The notes beneath the pieces are model-generated. The model worked only from the letters and a program-made list of their open reading frames with translations. It was not told where the DNA came from and searched no databases. A stretch of 64,000 nucleotides of DNA from Leisingera thetidis (GTDB taxonomy: Bacteria; Pseudomonadota; Alphaproteobacteria; Rhodobacterales; Rhodobacteraceae): assembly GCF_025857195.1 (NCBI RefSeq), contig NZ_CP109787.1, forward strand, positions 3,071,001 to 3,135,000, given 5' to 3'. Numbering within the stretch: position 1 is the stretch's first letter; each line of letters opens with the position of its first letter. The position numbers and the translations under genes were made by a program. Positions 42,929-52,020 of the stretch are shown here, in pieces.

Positions 42929-43876
42929 ATGAAGATTGATCCGCGCCACTTGGAAATCCTCGCCGCCATTGTCGAAAACGGCGGCCTCACCGAGGGCGCC
43001 GAAGCGCTCGGCAAGTCGCAGCCGTCGGTCTCAAGAACGCTGGCACAGCTTGAATCCAGGATCGGTACCGCCCTGTTCAAGCCGGGCCGACGGCCGCTGC
43101 AGCCAACCGAGCTGGGTGAGGCATTGGCCGAGCAGGGCCGAATGGTGCGCAAGGCCAACCTGGCGTCCTCGGATATCGTTTCGCGCTTCAAGGCCGGGCA
43201 TGCCGGTCTGGTGCGGGTGGCAGGGACGCCGATCTTCATTGACGGCGTGATTTCGGGCATCATTGCGAGGTTCCAAGCGCAAGTGCCGGATGTGCGTGTC
43301 GAGCAATCCTATGGGTATGCAGAGACGCTGATTGAAAAGCTGCGCAATGAAACGCTGGACATGGCGATTGTGCCCTTGCGGCGGGACAAGGTTCCTCGCG
43401 ATCTGATCTTTCAACCTATTCTGCCGGGCCTGAACGTGGTTGCCTGCCGTGAGGGTCATCCTTTGACGCGCCGCAAGCTGCTGACATCTCAGGACATCGA
43501 GGAGTTTCCCTGGATAGCTCCTCCCGTTGATAGCCCGCTCTACCGCGATCTAAAGCGGGCGCTGGCGAACATCGGAGCCGAAAATTACCGGATCAGCTTT
43601 TCCGGCGGGTCGCTGGCTTCGGTTATCAATGTCCTGACCGGTTCGGACAGCCTTACAGTCTTGCCCTATTCGGTCGTGTTCACGATGAAGGCGCAAAGTG
43701 CTATCGAAGCGTTGTCACTGGAAATTGGTCACCCGGATAGAATGCTTGGCGTGCTGGCTTCCAGCACCCCGCATGATAATCCCGCAGCACAACGGTTCAG
43801 AGCCTTTGTTGTTGCCCAGTTCGAAGCACTTGCCCATCGTATTGTGCAGCATCAAAAAGACCGGATCTGGCGATAG
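42929..43876 (+). CDS. LysR-family regulator, probable activator of the hydroxyquinol operon
   Basis: 315 residues with the LysR helix-turn-helix (HLEILAAIVENGGLTEGAEA, LGKSQPSVSRTLAQLESRIG) and effector domain. It is divergent from the maleylacetate reductase gene, the first gene of the 14.7-kb catabolic operon, the classic layout for a LysR activator responding to a pathway compound. The arms ATAAC/GTTAT at 42916-42930 overlap its own start and could serve autoregulation. Confidence 0.9.
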   Translation: MKIDPRHLEILAAIVENGGLTEGAEALGKSQPSVSRTLAQLESRIGTALFKPGRRPLQPTELGEALAEQGRMVRKANLASSDIVSRFKAGHAGLVRVAGTPIFIDGVISGIIARFQAQVPDVRVEQSYGYAETLIEKLRNETLDMAIVPLRRDKVPRDLIFQPILPGLNVVACREGHPLTRRKLLTSQDIEEFPWIAPPVDSPLYRDLKRALANIGAENYRISFSGGSLASVINVLTGSDSLTVLPYSVVFTMKAQSAIEALSLEIGHPDRMLGVLASSTPHDNPAAQRFRAFVVAQFEALAHRIVQHQKDRIWR

Positions 43877-43897
43877 GACTGCCGGGATTTCACCGGA

Positions 43898-44842
43898 TCA
43901 ATGCCCTGCTGCGGGTCTTTCTGCTGCCTTAGCGCTGAACTTGAAGCCATCGATATCCTGCAAATAGGCCTCGAAAAAGTCAGTGAAGGTTGCGACCAGC
44001 GGCGGCAGGGCTTCGTAAGGCGGATAGTAAAGCGAAAGCCAAAGCGGCGCGATTTCCCAATCCGGCAGCACCTGTTGGACCCGCCCGTCCCGCAGCCCAT
44101 CTTGAACGATGAATTCGGGAAGCACGGCGATGCCAGCCCCTGCAAGCGCCAATTCATACAGGAAATCCCCGTTGTTCGAGATGATGGAACTGCCGGAAGT
44201 CACTGTGCGTTTCAGCGGGCCTTTGCTGAAGCGCCATGTTTCGGGCGTTTCGCGCGAGGAGTAAGACAGGCAGTGGTTGCGATCCAGATCCTCAGGGGCT
44301 GGCGGGCGGCTGCAGCGTTCAAATAGACGCGGGGCTGCAACTGCCATTCGGGGCACCTCGCAGATTTTGCGCCATATCGTGGACCTGTCTGTGGGCGGAG
44401 ACGAAATCCGTATCGCCAAATCCGCGCCTTCATCGACAATATCGATCAGTTGGTCTTCCAGCGTGACGTTCAAGGCAATATTGGGATAGGCCAGCCGGAA
44501 GCTGTCAACCAGCCCCGGCATCAGCCGCATACCAAAGGACATCGGCGCATTGATCGACAAGCTGCCACGGTGCGGCTGGGTCGCCTGTTCCAGGTCCCGG
44601 GTCACCCGGTCAAAGTCTTCGACAATGGCCCGGTAACGTGCCGCGACCAGGGCACCAGTCGACGTAAGCGACACCTGTCGTGTCGTCCGCAGCAGGAGCT
44701 GGTGGCCGAGGTCTTCTTCCAATCGCGCTACAGTGCGGGTGACCGTGGCCGGTGTCATACGCAGACTTCGGGCCGCCGCCGCAAAACTACGCAGAGCGGC
44801 GACTTCCAGAAAGACTCGGATCGGTTTCATATCCTTCATCAC
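43898..44842 (-). CDS. LysR-family regulator of the quinone/electrophile cluster
   Basis: 314 residues, LysR type: VFLEVAALRSFAAAARSLRM, TPATVTRTVARLEEDLGHQL, then an effector domain with GSLSINAPMSFGMRLMPGLV typical of the DsdA/AaeR-like subgroup. It is convergent with the other LysR gene and divergent from the ring-cleaving dioxygenase gene. An inverted repeat begins two bases upstream of its start, so it probably represses or autoregulates from there. The start could also be the ATG at 44830. Confidence 0.9.
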   Translation of the reverse strand: MMKDMKPIRVFLEVAALRSFAAAARSLRMTPATVTRTVARLEEDLGHQLLLRTTRQVSLTSTGALVAARYRAIVEDFDRVTRDLEQATQPHRGSLSINAPMSFGMRLMPGLVDSFRLAYPNIALNVTLEDQLIDIVDEGADLAIRISSPPTDRSTIWRKICEVPRMAVAAPRLFERCSRPPAPEDLDRNHCLSYSSRETPETWRFSKGPLKRTVTSGSSIISNNGDFLYELALAGAGIAVLPEFIVQDGLRDGRVQQVLPDWEIAPLWLSLYYPPYEALPPLVATFTDFFEAYLQDIDGFKFSAKAAERPAAGH

Positions 44843-44843
44843 T

Positions 44844-44880
44844 CATTATTGCACTTGTTATAACAGTAAATGCAATAATG
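44844..44880. promoter_or_regulatory. Nested inverted repeats in the lysR-mhqO-like divergent promoter
   Basis: CATTATTGCA (44844-44853) and its exact complement TGCAATAATG (44871-44880) surround a 17-base spacer which itself contains the perfect palindrome TGTTATAACA (44856-44865). The site is immediately upstream of the lysR start and 70 bases before the dioxygenase gene. The symmetry suits a LysR dimer or tetramer site. Confidence 0.65.
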
Positions 44881-44949
44881 TTGCTGTTCTTAAAATTGTA
44901 TCCCTGACCTATCTTTGCTCCAACGCAAGATACGCGCTGGAGAAAGACC

Positions 44950-45882
44950 ATGATCAAGAACATCCTGGGCCTGCACCACATCACCTCGATGGCTGCGGAC
45001 GCCAACGAAAACAATAGCTTCTTCACCAACATTCTCGGCCTGCGCAGGGTCAAAAAGACGGTGAACTTTGACGCGCCGGAGTTCTACCACCTTTACTACG
45101 GCGACGAGGCCGGCACGCCGGGTTCGGTCATGACCTATTTCCCGTTCGGCCGCATGCCCCGCGGAACCCGCGGCATCGGCGAGGTCGGCATAACCGAGTT
45201 CGCGGTTCCGAAAGAGTCCCTCTCCTATTGGAAGGACCGCCTGTCCACCTTTGACGTTAAAGGCCTGGAGCAGTCCATGGCGTTCGGTGAAAACCGCCTA
45301 ACCTTCGACGGGCCCGACGGTGACAGCTTTGCCCTGGTGGAAAGCGACCTTCGCGGCCGCACGCCGTGGACCGGGGCAGATGTTCCCGAAGATACCGGGA
45401 TCCTCGGGTTTCACGGCGCCCGCTTCCGCCTGCGCAACGCCACGGCCACTGGAGAGCTTCTTGAATTTATGGGCTACCAAAAGGCCGAAAGCGGCCATGG
45501 ACTGACCCGTTACGTGGTCGAAGGCGGCAATGCGGCCGATACCATCGACCTCGAGGAATTGCCCAATGCCCCCGCGGCGGGCGAAGGCGCCGGCTCGGTG
45601 CATCACATCGCCTTTGCAGTCGAAAACCGGGCCGCCCAGGAAACGGTCCGCAAGGCGCTGCTGGACACAGGCTACCAGGTAACTCCGGTAATCGACCGCG
45701 ACTACTTCTACGCCATCTACTTCCGCACACCCGGCGGCGTGCTGTTTGAGATTGCCACCAATGAACCGGGGTTCGACCGCGATGAAGACACCGCAAACCT
45801 GGGCGAGGCCCTGAAACTGCCCGCCCGGTACGAACCCTACCGCCAGCAGATCGAGCAGCTTCTGCCGCCGGTCGCGGCCTGA
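44950..45882 (+). CDS. Ring-cleaving VOC dioxygenase (MhqO/PcpA-like)
   Basis: 310 residues with two VOC modules. Predicted Fe(II) ligands by comparison with PcpA-type hydroquinone dioxygenases are His10 (LGLHHITSM), His219 (GSVHHIAFAV) and Glu267 (GVLFEIATNEPGF). Members cleave hydroquinones extradiol-style or detoxify quinone adducts; MhqO belongs to the Bacillus methyl-hydroquinone response. It opens a plus-strand unit also containing MhqD-like and DoxX genes, under the divergent LysR gene. Confidence 0.9.
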   Translation: MIKNILGLHHITSMAADANENNSFFTNILGLRRVKKTVNFDAPEFYHLYYGDEAGTPGSVMTYFPFGRMPRGTRGIGEVGITEFAVPKESLSYWKDRLSTFDVKGLEQSMAFGENRLTFDGPDGDSFALVESDLRGRTPWTGADVPEDTGILGFHGARFRLRNATATGELLEFMGYQKAESGHGLTRYVVEGGNAADTIDLEELPNAPAAGEGAGSVHHIAFAVENRAAQETVRKALLDTGYQVTPVIDRDYFYAIYFRTPGGVLFEIATNEPGFDRDEDTANLGEALKLPARYEPYRQQIEQLLPPVAA

Positions 45883-45891
45883 GGTGCCGGC

Positions 45892-46518
45892 ATGTCCAGA
45901 GACAACTATCACGCGCTGATCAAACCCGGCAAAGCTGGTGCCCCGCTGGTCTTTGCCTTTCACGGCACCGGTGGAGACGAGAACCAGTTCTTTGGCCTCG
46001 CCGAACAGATCCTGCCGAATGCGGCCATCATCTCCCCCCGCGGGGACGTATCGGAAATGGGCGCGGCCCGCTTCTTCCGCCGCACCGGCGAAGGCGTCTA
46101 TGACATGGCGGACCTCGGCCGCGCAACCGAGGCAATGGCAGCCTTCGTTGCAGCCCACAAAGATAGACATCCGGACACGCCGGTTTACGGCTTCGGCTAT
46201 TCCAATGGCGCGAATATCCTGGCGTCCGTGGTGATGGCGCAACCCGGCCTGTTTGACCGTGCCGGACTGCTGCATCCGCTGATCCCGTGGCAGCCGGACC
46301 CCGCTCCGGAGCTGAAAGGCCATCAGGTGCTGATCACCGCCGGGAAGCGTGACCCGATTTGCCCGTGGCCGCAAAGCCAGGCCCTGTTCGGGTGGTTCAA
46401 AGACCAAGGCGCCGAAGTGCGCACCGAAGTCCACGGCGGCGGCCACGAGCTGCGGCAGGGCGAGATCGAAGCGCTGGCGGACTTCCTCAGGGCTCCGGCA
46501 CTGGAGGGTGCGGCGTGA
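45892..46518 (+). CDS. Alpha/beta hydrolase, phospholipase/carboxylesterase family (MhqD-like)
   Basis: 208-residue alpha/beta hydrolase. The triad is readable as Ser104 (GFGYSNGAN), Asp154 (AGKRDPICPW) and His185 (GGGHELRQGE), with the oxyanion HGTGGDENQF near the N-terminus. It resembles MhqD of the Bacillus quinone-response regulon. It is 9 bases downstream of the dioxygenase gene and its TGA overlaps the GTG start of the XapX gene. Likely role: hydrolysis of a ring-cleavage or quinone-adduct ester. Confidence 0.88.
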   Translation: MSRDNYHALIKPGKAGAPLVFAFHGTGGDENQFFGLAEQILPNAAIISPRGDVSEMGAARFFRRTGEGVYDMADLGRATEAMAAFVAAHKDRHPDTPVYGFGYSNGANILASVVMAQPGLFDRAGLLHPLIPWQPDPAPELKGHQVLITAGKRDPICPWPQSQALFGWFKDQGAEVRTEVHGGGHELRQGEIEALADFLRAPALEGAA

Positions 46519-46760
46519 CCTGGCAACCCTATCTCGCGTCGCTCGCTGTCGGGCTGGCCATCGGGGCAATTTACGGCCTCATCGCCGTGCGCTCGCCCGC
46601 GCCGCCGGTCATCGCCCTGCTTGGACTGCTGGGCATGCTGGCCGGCGAGGCTGCCATGCAATGGCTGCGCGGCCATTCCCGGCCGGTCGCGCACGCCTTT
46701 CACCTGAAATCCTTCGCCGTGGCTGAACACAAGGACACGGCTCCTGCGGACAAGGCCTGA
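46515..46760 (+). CDS. XapX-domain small membrane protein
   Basis: 81 residues from a GTG start overlapping the previous stop (GTGA). Two hydrophobic helices (YLASLAVGLAIGAIYGLIAV and VIALLGLLGMLAGEAAMQWL) with the R-S-P-A-P-P linker form the XapX domain, found in many proteobacterial quinone- or xenobiotic-related operons; the function is unknown. It sits in the inner membrane. The frame extends upstream inside the hydrolase gene but without family match. Confidence 0.85.
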   Translation: MTWQPYLASLAVGLAIGAIYGLIAVRSPAPPVIALLGLLGMLAGEAAMQWLRGHSRPVAHAFHLKSFAVAEHKDTAPADKA

Positions 46761-46820
46761 GCCACGGTGAATAACGCCCCTCCCCCGCACTCGTTGCGGT
46801 CTTACGAAAGGAAACCTATC

Positions 46821-47285
46821 ATGACCAATACCACCATAAACACCACTCCGGCAGGTAGCGATGTGCTGGCCGATGCCGACACCCTGTCCTGGACCCTGAT
46901 CCGGGTCGCAGCCGGCCTGACCCTAGTGCCGCATGGCGCACAAAAACTCTTTGGCTGGTTCGGCGGCTACGGGCTGAACGGAACCGGACAGTTCTTCGAA
47001 GAGGCTCTGGGACTGGCGCCGGGCATTCTGTTCGCCGGTGCAGCCGGGCTGACCGAATTTGCTGGCGGTCTGTTCCTGGCACTCGGACTGCTGACACGCC
47101 TGTCGGCCGCTGCTGTTGTCGCTCTGATGGCCTACGCGGCCTTCGCAGTTCACCTCGGAAACGGCTTTTTCTGGACCGACGGGGGCTTCGAATACCCGCT
47201 TCTCTGGGGCGTCGTGGCCTTGGCCATCGCGATCCGCGGCGGCGGCAAGCTCTCGGTTGATCACAAGATCGGCTGGAAATTCTGA
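46821..47285 (+). CDS. DoxX-family membrane protein (MhqP-like)
   Basis: 154 residues with four helices and the DoxX pattern LIRVAAGLTLVPHGAQKLFG, WFGGYGLNGTGQFFE, LTEFAGGLFLALGLLTRLSA. DoxX proteins are inner-membrane quinone-linked proteins; Bacillus MhqP is one and is encoded next to MhqO. The start at 46821 follows GAAAGGAAACC; the frame is open 54 bases earlier. Its place between MhqD-like/XapX and the YcaC-like gene supports a quinone-stress role. Confidence 0.9.
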   Translation: MTNTTINTTPAGSDVLADADTLSWTLIRVAAGLTLVPHGAQKLFGWFGGYGLNGTGQFFEEALGLAPGILFAGAAGLTEFAGGLFLALGLLTRLSAAAVVALMAYAAFAVHLGNGFFWTDGGFEYPLLWGVVALAIAIRGGGKLSVDHKIGWKF

Positions 47286-47329
47286 AAATCCCTTCGGCGT
47301 CACGCCGCAATGCAAAAATGGAGCAACCC

Positions 47330-48016
47330 ATGTCCAAGCTTGAAGTCCTCACCCCGCAGAACAGCCAGCTGATCTTCATCGACCACCAGCCGCAGATGGC
47401 CTTCGGTGTGCAGTCGATCGACCGCCAGACCCTGAAGAACAACACCGTCGGGCTGGCCAAGGCCGCCAGGATCTTTGACATTCCGACGACCATCACCACC
47501 GTTGAGACCGAAAGCTTCTCGGGCCACACTTATCCTGAACTGCTGGACGTCTTCCCAGAAACGCCCCTGCTGGAGCGCACGTCGATGAACTCCTGGGACG
47601 ACCAGAAGGTGCGTGATGCACTTGCCAAGGGCGCAGCTGAAGGCCGCAAGAAAATCGTCGTTTCCGGTCTGTGGACCGAAGTCTGTAACCTGACATTTGC
47701 CTTGTCGGCACTGAATGACACCGACTACGAGATCTATATGGTTGCCGATGCTTCCGGCGGCACCACTGCCGAGGCGCATAAATACGCCATGGACCGTATG
47801 GTGCAGGCTGGCGTGGTGCCGGTGACCTGGCAATAGGTGCTGCTGGAATGGCAGCGCGATTGGGCCCGCAAAGACACTTACGACGCCACCATCGCTCTGG
47901 TTCAGGAACACTCCGGCGCCTACGGCATGGGTGTCGATTACGCCTACACCATGGTGCATAAAGCGCCCGGCCGGAGCAGCCATGGCGGAGAGACGATGGC
48001 GCCGGTCCCTGCATAA
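47330..48016 (+). pseudogene. Isochorismatase-family hydrolase (YcaC-like) interrupted by an amber codon
   Basis: The full family length of about 228 residues is encoded in one frame, but codon 169 (47834-47836) is TAG. The N-terminal part has Asp18 (QLIFIDHQPQ) and the nucleophile Cys119 (GLWTEVCNL). After the stop the frame continues VLLEWQRDWARKDTYDATIA and SGAYGMGVDYAYTMVHKAPG, the conserved C-terminus; relatives read VTWQQVLLEWQ, so a single CAG-to-TAG change explains it. The truncated 168-residue product retains the catalytic core but lacks the last helices, so it may be inactive, or read-through may occur. The start at 47330 is spaced from GGAG. Confidence 0.85.
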
Positions 48017-48106
48017 ACAGCAGCACCCCGCCCAGCGGCCTGCCGGGCCGCCCCGCCTCCCTCCTCAATCGCGCCCGGCAGGCCCTTATTTTCCGGAGGA
48101 CTGATC

Positions 48107-50062
48107 ATGACCACCCGCCGCCGCAGCCTGCTTGCTGGTCTCGGAGCAGCAACCGCCCTCGCAGCCGCCCGCCCGCACCTCGCCTGGAGCCAGACCATGA
48201 CCGCACCTGACCTGATCCTACGCAATGGCAAGATCACCACGCTTGACCCTGACACCCCCGAAGCTTCGGCCATCGCCATCCGGGACGGCAAGGTCGCCGC
48301 CATCGGCAGCGATGCCAGCATCATGGAGCTGGCGGCGGACGACACCCGGGTAATCGACCTGAACAGCCGCCGTGTGATCCCGGGGCTCAATGACAGCCAC
48401 ACCCATGTGATCCGCGGCGGCTTGAACTACAACATGGAGCTGCGCTGGGAGAACGTGCCCTCGGTCGCGGATGCGCTGGCGATGCTGCGCAAGCAGGCCG
48501 CCAACACGCCCAGCCCGCAATGGGTGCGCGTGGTCGGCGGCTGGTCCGAGTTCCAGTTCGCCGAGCGCCGCATGCCAACGCTCGAGGAAATCAACGCAGC
48601 CGCGCCGGACACGCCGGTCTTCATCCTGCACCTCTATTCCAGCGCGCTGCTGAACCGGGCCGCTCTGCAGGCGCTGGGGATCACCAAGGACACTCCGAAC
48701 CCGCCCGGCGGCGAGATCGAGCGCGACGCCAGGGGCAACCCCACCGGCATGCTGATCGCCCGCCCCTCGGCGCTGATCCTCTACTCGACGCTGGCGCAGG
48801 GGCCGAAGCTTGAGGTCGAGCATCAGAAGAACTCCACCCGCCACTTCATGCGCGAGCTGAACCGCCTGGGCGTCACCAGCGTGATTGATGCGGGCGGCGG
48901 CGGCCAGAACTACCCGGAGGACTACGACGTTATCCAGTCGCTGCACGATGCAGGCCAGCTCACCCTGCGCATTGCCTACAACCTCTTTGCCCAGCAGGCC
49001 GGCCAGGAACTGAACGACTACGAGCGCTGGATCGGCATGACGGAACCGGGCGCGGGCGACGCCATGCTGCGGATGAACGGCGCGGGCGAGAACCTGGCCT
49101 GGTCGGCGGCGGATTTCGAAAACTTCCTGGAGCCGCGCCCCGACCCCACGCCGGTGATGGAGGCGGAGTTGGAAAAGATCGTCGAGCTGCTGGCGACCAA
49201 CGAATGGCCCTTCCGCATCCACGCGACCTATGACGAGACCATCGACCGTTTTCTTACCGTGTTCGAACGGGTGAACGGCAAGACGCCCTTCAAGACCCGC
49301 TTCATCATCGACCACGCCGAGACAATCAGCCCCCGCAACATCGAGCGGATAAAGGCGCTTGGCGGCGGCATCGCCACGCAGCACCGGATGGCCTTCCAGG
49401 GCGAGTATTTCGCCGCCCGCTACGGCGCGGAGGCGGCTGAGGCCACGCCCCCGATCCGCGAAATGCTGCGCACCGGCGTGCCGGTCGGCGGCGGCACCGA
49501 TGCCACAAGGGTGGCGAGCTACGACCCCTGGGTCGCGATGCACTGGCTGACCACCGGCAAGACCGTCGGCGGGCTGACACTCTACGGCGAGGACAACCTG
49601 CTGACCCGCGAGGAGGCGCTGGCGGTCTGGACCACCGGCTCGGCCTGGTTCTCGGGCGAGCAGGACGTGAAGGGGCGGCTCAGCCCCGGCATGTACGGCG
49701 ATCTCGCAGTCCTGTCGGACGACCTGATGACGGTACCGGACGGGCAGATCCGCTCGATCACCTCGGTGATGACGGTGGTGGGCGGCAAGATCGTCTTTGC
49801 CGATGCCGAGTTCGACGGCCTGAACACGCCGCTGCCGCCCGCCAGCCCGGACTGGTCAGTGAACGCGCTGTTCGCCAGCCCCGCCGAGCGCCAGCCGGCG
49901 CAGGCCCCGGCACAGCTGGACATGCGGGCGTGCCACGATGGCTGCTCCAGCGGCTGCGGTATGCACGGCCACAACCACGGCATTGCTTGGGCCAACCCGG
50001 TCCCGGTGCGCGACAAGGGTGCGTTCTGGGGAGCACTTGGCTGTTCCTGCTTTGCCGTCTGA
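48107..50062 (+). CDS. Exported amidohydrolase (YtcJ-like) with Cys/His-rich C-terminal tail
   Basis: 651 residues. A twin-arginine leader (TTRRRSLLAGLGAATALAAA) predicts Tat export of a folded metalloenzyme. The amidohydrolase domain has the HxH pair His98/His100 (VIPGLNDSHTHVIRGG), the later RFIIDHAETISP histidine and the metal Asp region GVPVGGGTDATRV. After the beta-sandwich end an extra 45-residue tail reads MRACHDGCSSGCGMHGHNHG and finishes with GCSCFAV, six cysteines plus clustered histidines, which looks like a metal site. Substrate unknown; an amide or enamine derived from aromatics is possible. It follows the YcaC-like gene by 90 bases. Confidence 0.9.
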   Translation: MTTRRRSLLAGLGAATALAAARPHLAWSQTMTAPDLILRNGKITTLDPDTPEASAIAIRDGKVAAIGSDASIMELAADDTRVIDLNSRRVIPGLNDSHTHVIRGGLNYNMELRWENVPSVADALAMLRKQAANTPSPQWVRVVGGWSEFQFAERRMPTLEEINAAAPDTPVFILHLYSSALLNRAALQALGITKDTPNPPGGEIERDARGNPTGMLIARPSALILYSTLAQGPKLEVEHQKNSTRHFMRELNRLGVTSVIDAGGGGQNYPEDYDVIQSLHDAGQLTLRIAYNLFAQQAGQELNDYERWIGMTEPGAGDAMLRMNGAGENLAWSAADFENFLEPRPDPTPVMEAELEKIVELLATNEWPFRIHATYDETIDRFLTVFERVNGKTPFKTRFIIDHAETISPRNIERIKALGGGIATQHRMAFQGEYFAARYGAEAAEATPPIREMLRTGVPVGGGTDATRVASYDPWVAMHWLTTGKTVGGLTLYGEDNLLTREEALAVWTTGSAWFSGEQDVKGRLSPGMYGDLAVLSDDLMTVPDGQIRSITSVMTVVGGKIVFADAEFDGLNTPLPPASPDWSVNALFASPAERQPAQAPAQLDMRACHDGCSSGCGMHGHNHGIAWANPVPVRDKGAFWGALGCSCFAV

Positions 50063-50108
50063 CTTCATTCGCCAAATGGGCGGGCAGCCCACCAACAGGA
50101 GAACAACG

Positions 50109-50408
50109 ATGCCGGATCCCATGATAACTTACAGCGAAACAGAGACCAAAGGCCACTATTCGGCAACCTTCGACGGAGTGGACGGCGAGGCTTATCTGAC
50201 GACCTCGAAATTGTCCGCTGCCACGGTGATCGCCGATGGCACCGTTGTTCCCGACAGCATGCGCGGCATGGGCGCAGGTGCTGCATTGGCCAAGCGCCTG
50301 ATCGCGGACGCCCGCGCCGCCGGGCAGAGGATCGTGCCGCTTTGCCCGTTCGTGCGCGCCTACGCCGACAAGCACCGCGAGGAGCTTACCGATGTCATCC
50401 AATGGTAA
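50109..50408 (+). CDS. Small GNAT-family N-acetyltransferase (NATD1/YjdJ-like)
   Basis: 99 residues. The single-domain minimal GNAT shows ATFDGVDGEAYLTTSKLSAA, the HTxVPxxxRGxGxG acetyl-CoA loop in variant form (GTVVPDSMRGMGAGAALAKR), and PLCPFVRAYADKH at the end, all typical of the NATD1 family. Acceptor unknown. The start at 50109 follows AGGAGAACAACG. Its 3' end overlaps the start of the MFS gene by 17 bases, implying coupled translation. Confidence 0.88.
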   Translation: MPDPMITYSETETKGHYSATFDGVDGEAYLTTSKLSAATVIADGTVVPDSMRGMGAGAALAKRLIADARAAGQRIVPLCPFVRAYADKHREELTDVIQW

Positions 50409-51987
50409 CCCGTCGACAGAGGGCGGCGCCTTCGCGCCCTTCACAAGCGGGGCCTTTGCCCTGTTGTGGACGGCCACGCTGATCTCGAACATTGGCACGT
50501 GGATGCATGAAGTCGGGGCTGGCTGGCTGATGACAACGCTGAACCCGGACCCGGCGGTCGTTACCCTGGTTCAGGCGGCAACAACGCTCCCTGTGTTCTG
50601 TTTCGCACTGCTGGCGGGCGCGCTGGCCGACCGGCTGGACAAGCGCCGCTTGCTGATCGGCATTAACCTGGCCTTGATGGCGGTGGTTTCCCTCCTGGCG
50701 CTGCTGGTCTGGCGGGACGCGATGACCCCCATATTGCTGATTGTCTTCACCCTTGCCATCGGCACCGGGGCTGCCTTCATGGCTCCCGCTTGGCAGGCCG
50801 TGGTGCCGCAGCTTGTACCCCGGACAAATCTGCGCCCCGCCATTGCGCTGAATTCGATGGGGATCAACATCAGCCGGGCGATCGGCCCGGCCCTGGCGGG
50901 GGTGCTGATCGCCACCCTGGGTCTGGCTGCGCCTTTCGTTTTGAACGCCCTCAGTTATGTGGTCATCATCGCCGCCCTGCTTCTCTGGCGCCCCGCTCCC
51001 ATGCCGCCCAAAACCTCACGCACCACTATTCTGGCCGAAATGGGTACGGGCCTGCGCCACGTGCGCCACAACCCAGCTATGCTGGCAACCCTGATCCGGG
51101 CAGCCGCCTTCTTTGTCTTCGCTTCCGCCTATTGGGCACTGCTGCCGCTGATCGCGCGCGACGCCGAAGACGGCGGGTCCGAGCTCTACGGCGCGCTGAT
51201 GGCGCTGATCGGCACCGGGGCGGTTGCGGGGGCTCTGCTGCTGCCGCGCCTCAAGAAGCGGTTCACCTCGGATCAGACGGTGCAGATCGGCACCTTCGGC
51301 ACGGTGATTGCCCTTCTTGCCATGGCAGTCTCGAACGCGCCGGCAGCCCTGATGGCGGCCGCCTTACTGGGTGGATTGTCCTGGATCGCAATTTTGACCT
51401 CGTTCCATGTTTCAGCCCAGACGGCCCTGCCCGACTGGGTGCGGGCGCGCGGCCTTGCTGTCTTCCTTATGGTGTTCTTCGGATCAATGTCCGCTGGCTC
51501 TGTTGTCTGGGGACAGGCGGCGGCGAAGGGATCGATCCCTATGACCCTCCTGGTTGCCGCAGCCGGGCTGGCACTGGCGCTGTTTGCAACACGCCGCTTC
51601 AGGATCGGTCAGGGAGAGACCCAGGACCTGACACCGGCCTCAGTCTGGCCCGATGCACCACCAATCAGTGAGGATCAGTCGGGTGACCGCCCTGCAATGG
51701 TCACTGTAGAATACCAAATCGCAGCGGAGGACCGGCAAACGTTCCTAAATCTAATCACACAGTTTTCAAAGGAGCGGCTGCGGGATGGGGCCACGCGCTG
51801 GCATCTTCACCAGAGCGTCGAGGATCCCGGCAGCTGGATCGAGACATTCCATCTGCCGAGCTGGTTTGAACATCTTGAACAGCACAAACGCGTCACCAGT
51901 GCGGATGTCACTGCTCAATCGGAACTCAAGGCGCTTGATTTGCGTCCGGATGGCCCCACCGTTCGCCATTACATCAAGCCCGTTTGA
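50392..51987 (+). CDS. MFS efflux transporter (MFS_3 type) with C-terminal soluble domain
   Basis: 531 residues. About eleven or twelve helices follow FALLWTATLISNIGTWMHEV and GWLMTTL, characteristic of the EntS-like MFS_3 subfamily of siderophore/drug exporters; the loop-2 signature appears as GALADRLDKRRLL. After residue 410 a soluble domain of about 100 residues (MVTVEYQIAAEDRQTFLNLI ... SWFEHLEQHKRVTSADVTAQ) resembles a dimeric alpha/beta-barrel monooxygenase-like fold, as seen in long members of the family. It may expel a toxic quinone or product of the cluster. Confidence 0.88.
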   Translation: MSSNGNPSTEGGAFAPFTSGAFALLWTATLISNIGTWMHEVGAGWLMTTLNPDPAVVTLVQAATTLPVFCFALLAGALADRLDKRRLLIGINLALMAVVSLLALLVWRDAMTPILLIVFTLAIGTGAAFMAPAWQAVVPQLVPRTNLRPAIALNSMGINISRAIGPALAGVLIATLGLAAPFVLNALSYVVIIAALLLWRPAPMPPKTSRTTILAEMGTGLRHVRHNPAMLATLIRAAAFFVFASAYWALLPLIARDAEDGGSELYGALMALIGTGAVAGALLLPRLKKRFTSDQTVQIGTFGTVIALLAMAVSNAPAALMAAALLGGLSWIAILTSFHVSAQTALPDWVRARGLAVFLMVFFGSMSAGSVVWGQAAAKGSIPMTLLVAAAGLALALFATRRFRIGQGETQDLTPASVWPDAPPISEDQSGDRPAMVTVEYQIAAEDRQTFLNLITQFSKERLRDGATRWHLHQSVEDPGSWIETFHLPSWFEHLEQHKRVTSADVTAQSELKALDLRPDGPTVRHYIKPV

Positions 51988-52020
51988 CATTCTCAAGAGC
52001 CATTCGAAAGGAACAAGCCA

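Noticed and set aside
42916..42930. ATAAC/GTTAT inverted repeat before the hydroxyquinol lysR gene as an operator
   Set aside because: Arms are only five bases and overlap the start codon; too weak to list as a site.
48218..49543. 441-codon open frame on the minus strand
   Set aside because: Antisense to the amidohydrolase gene, typical of high-G+C coding shadows.
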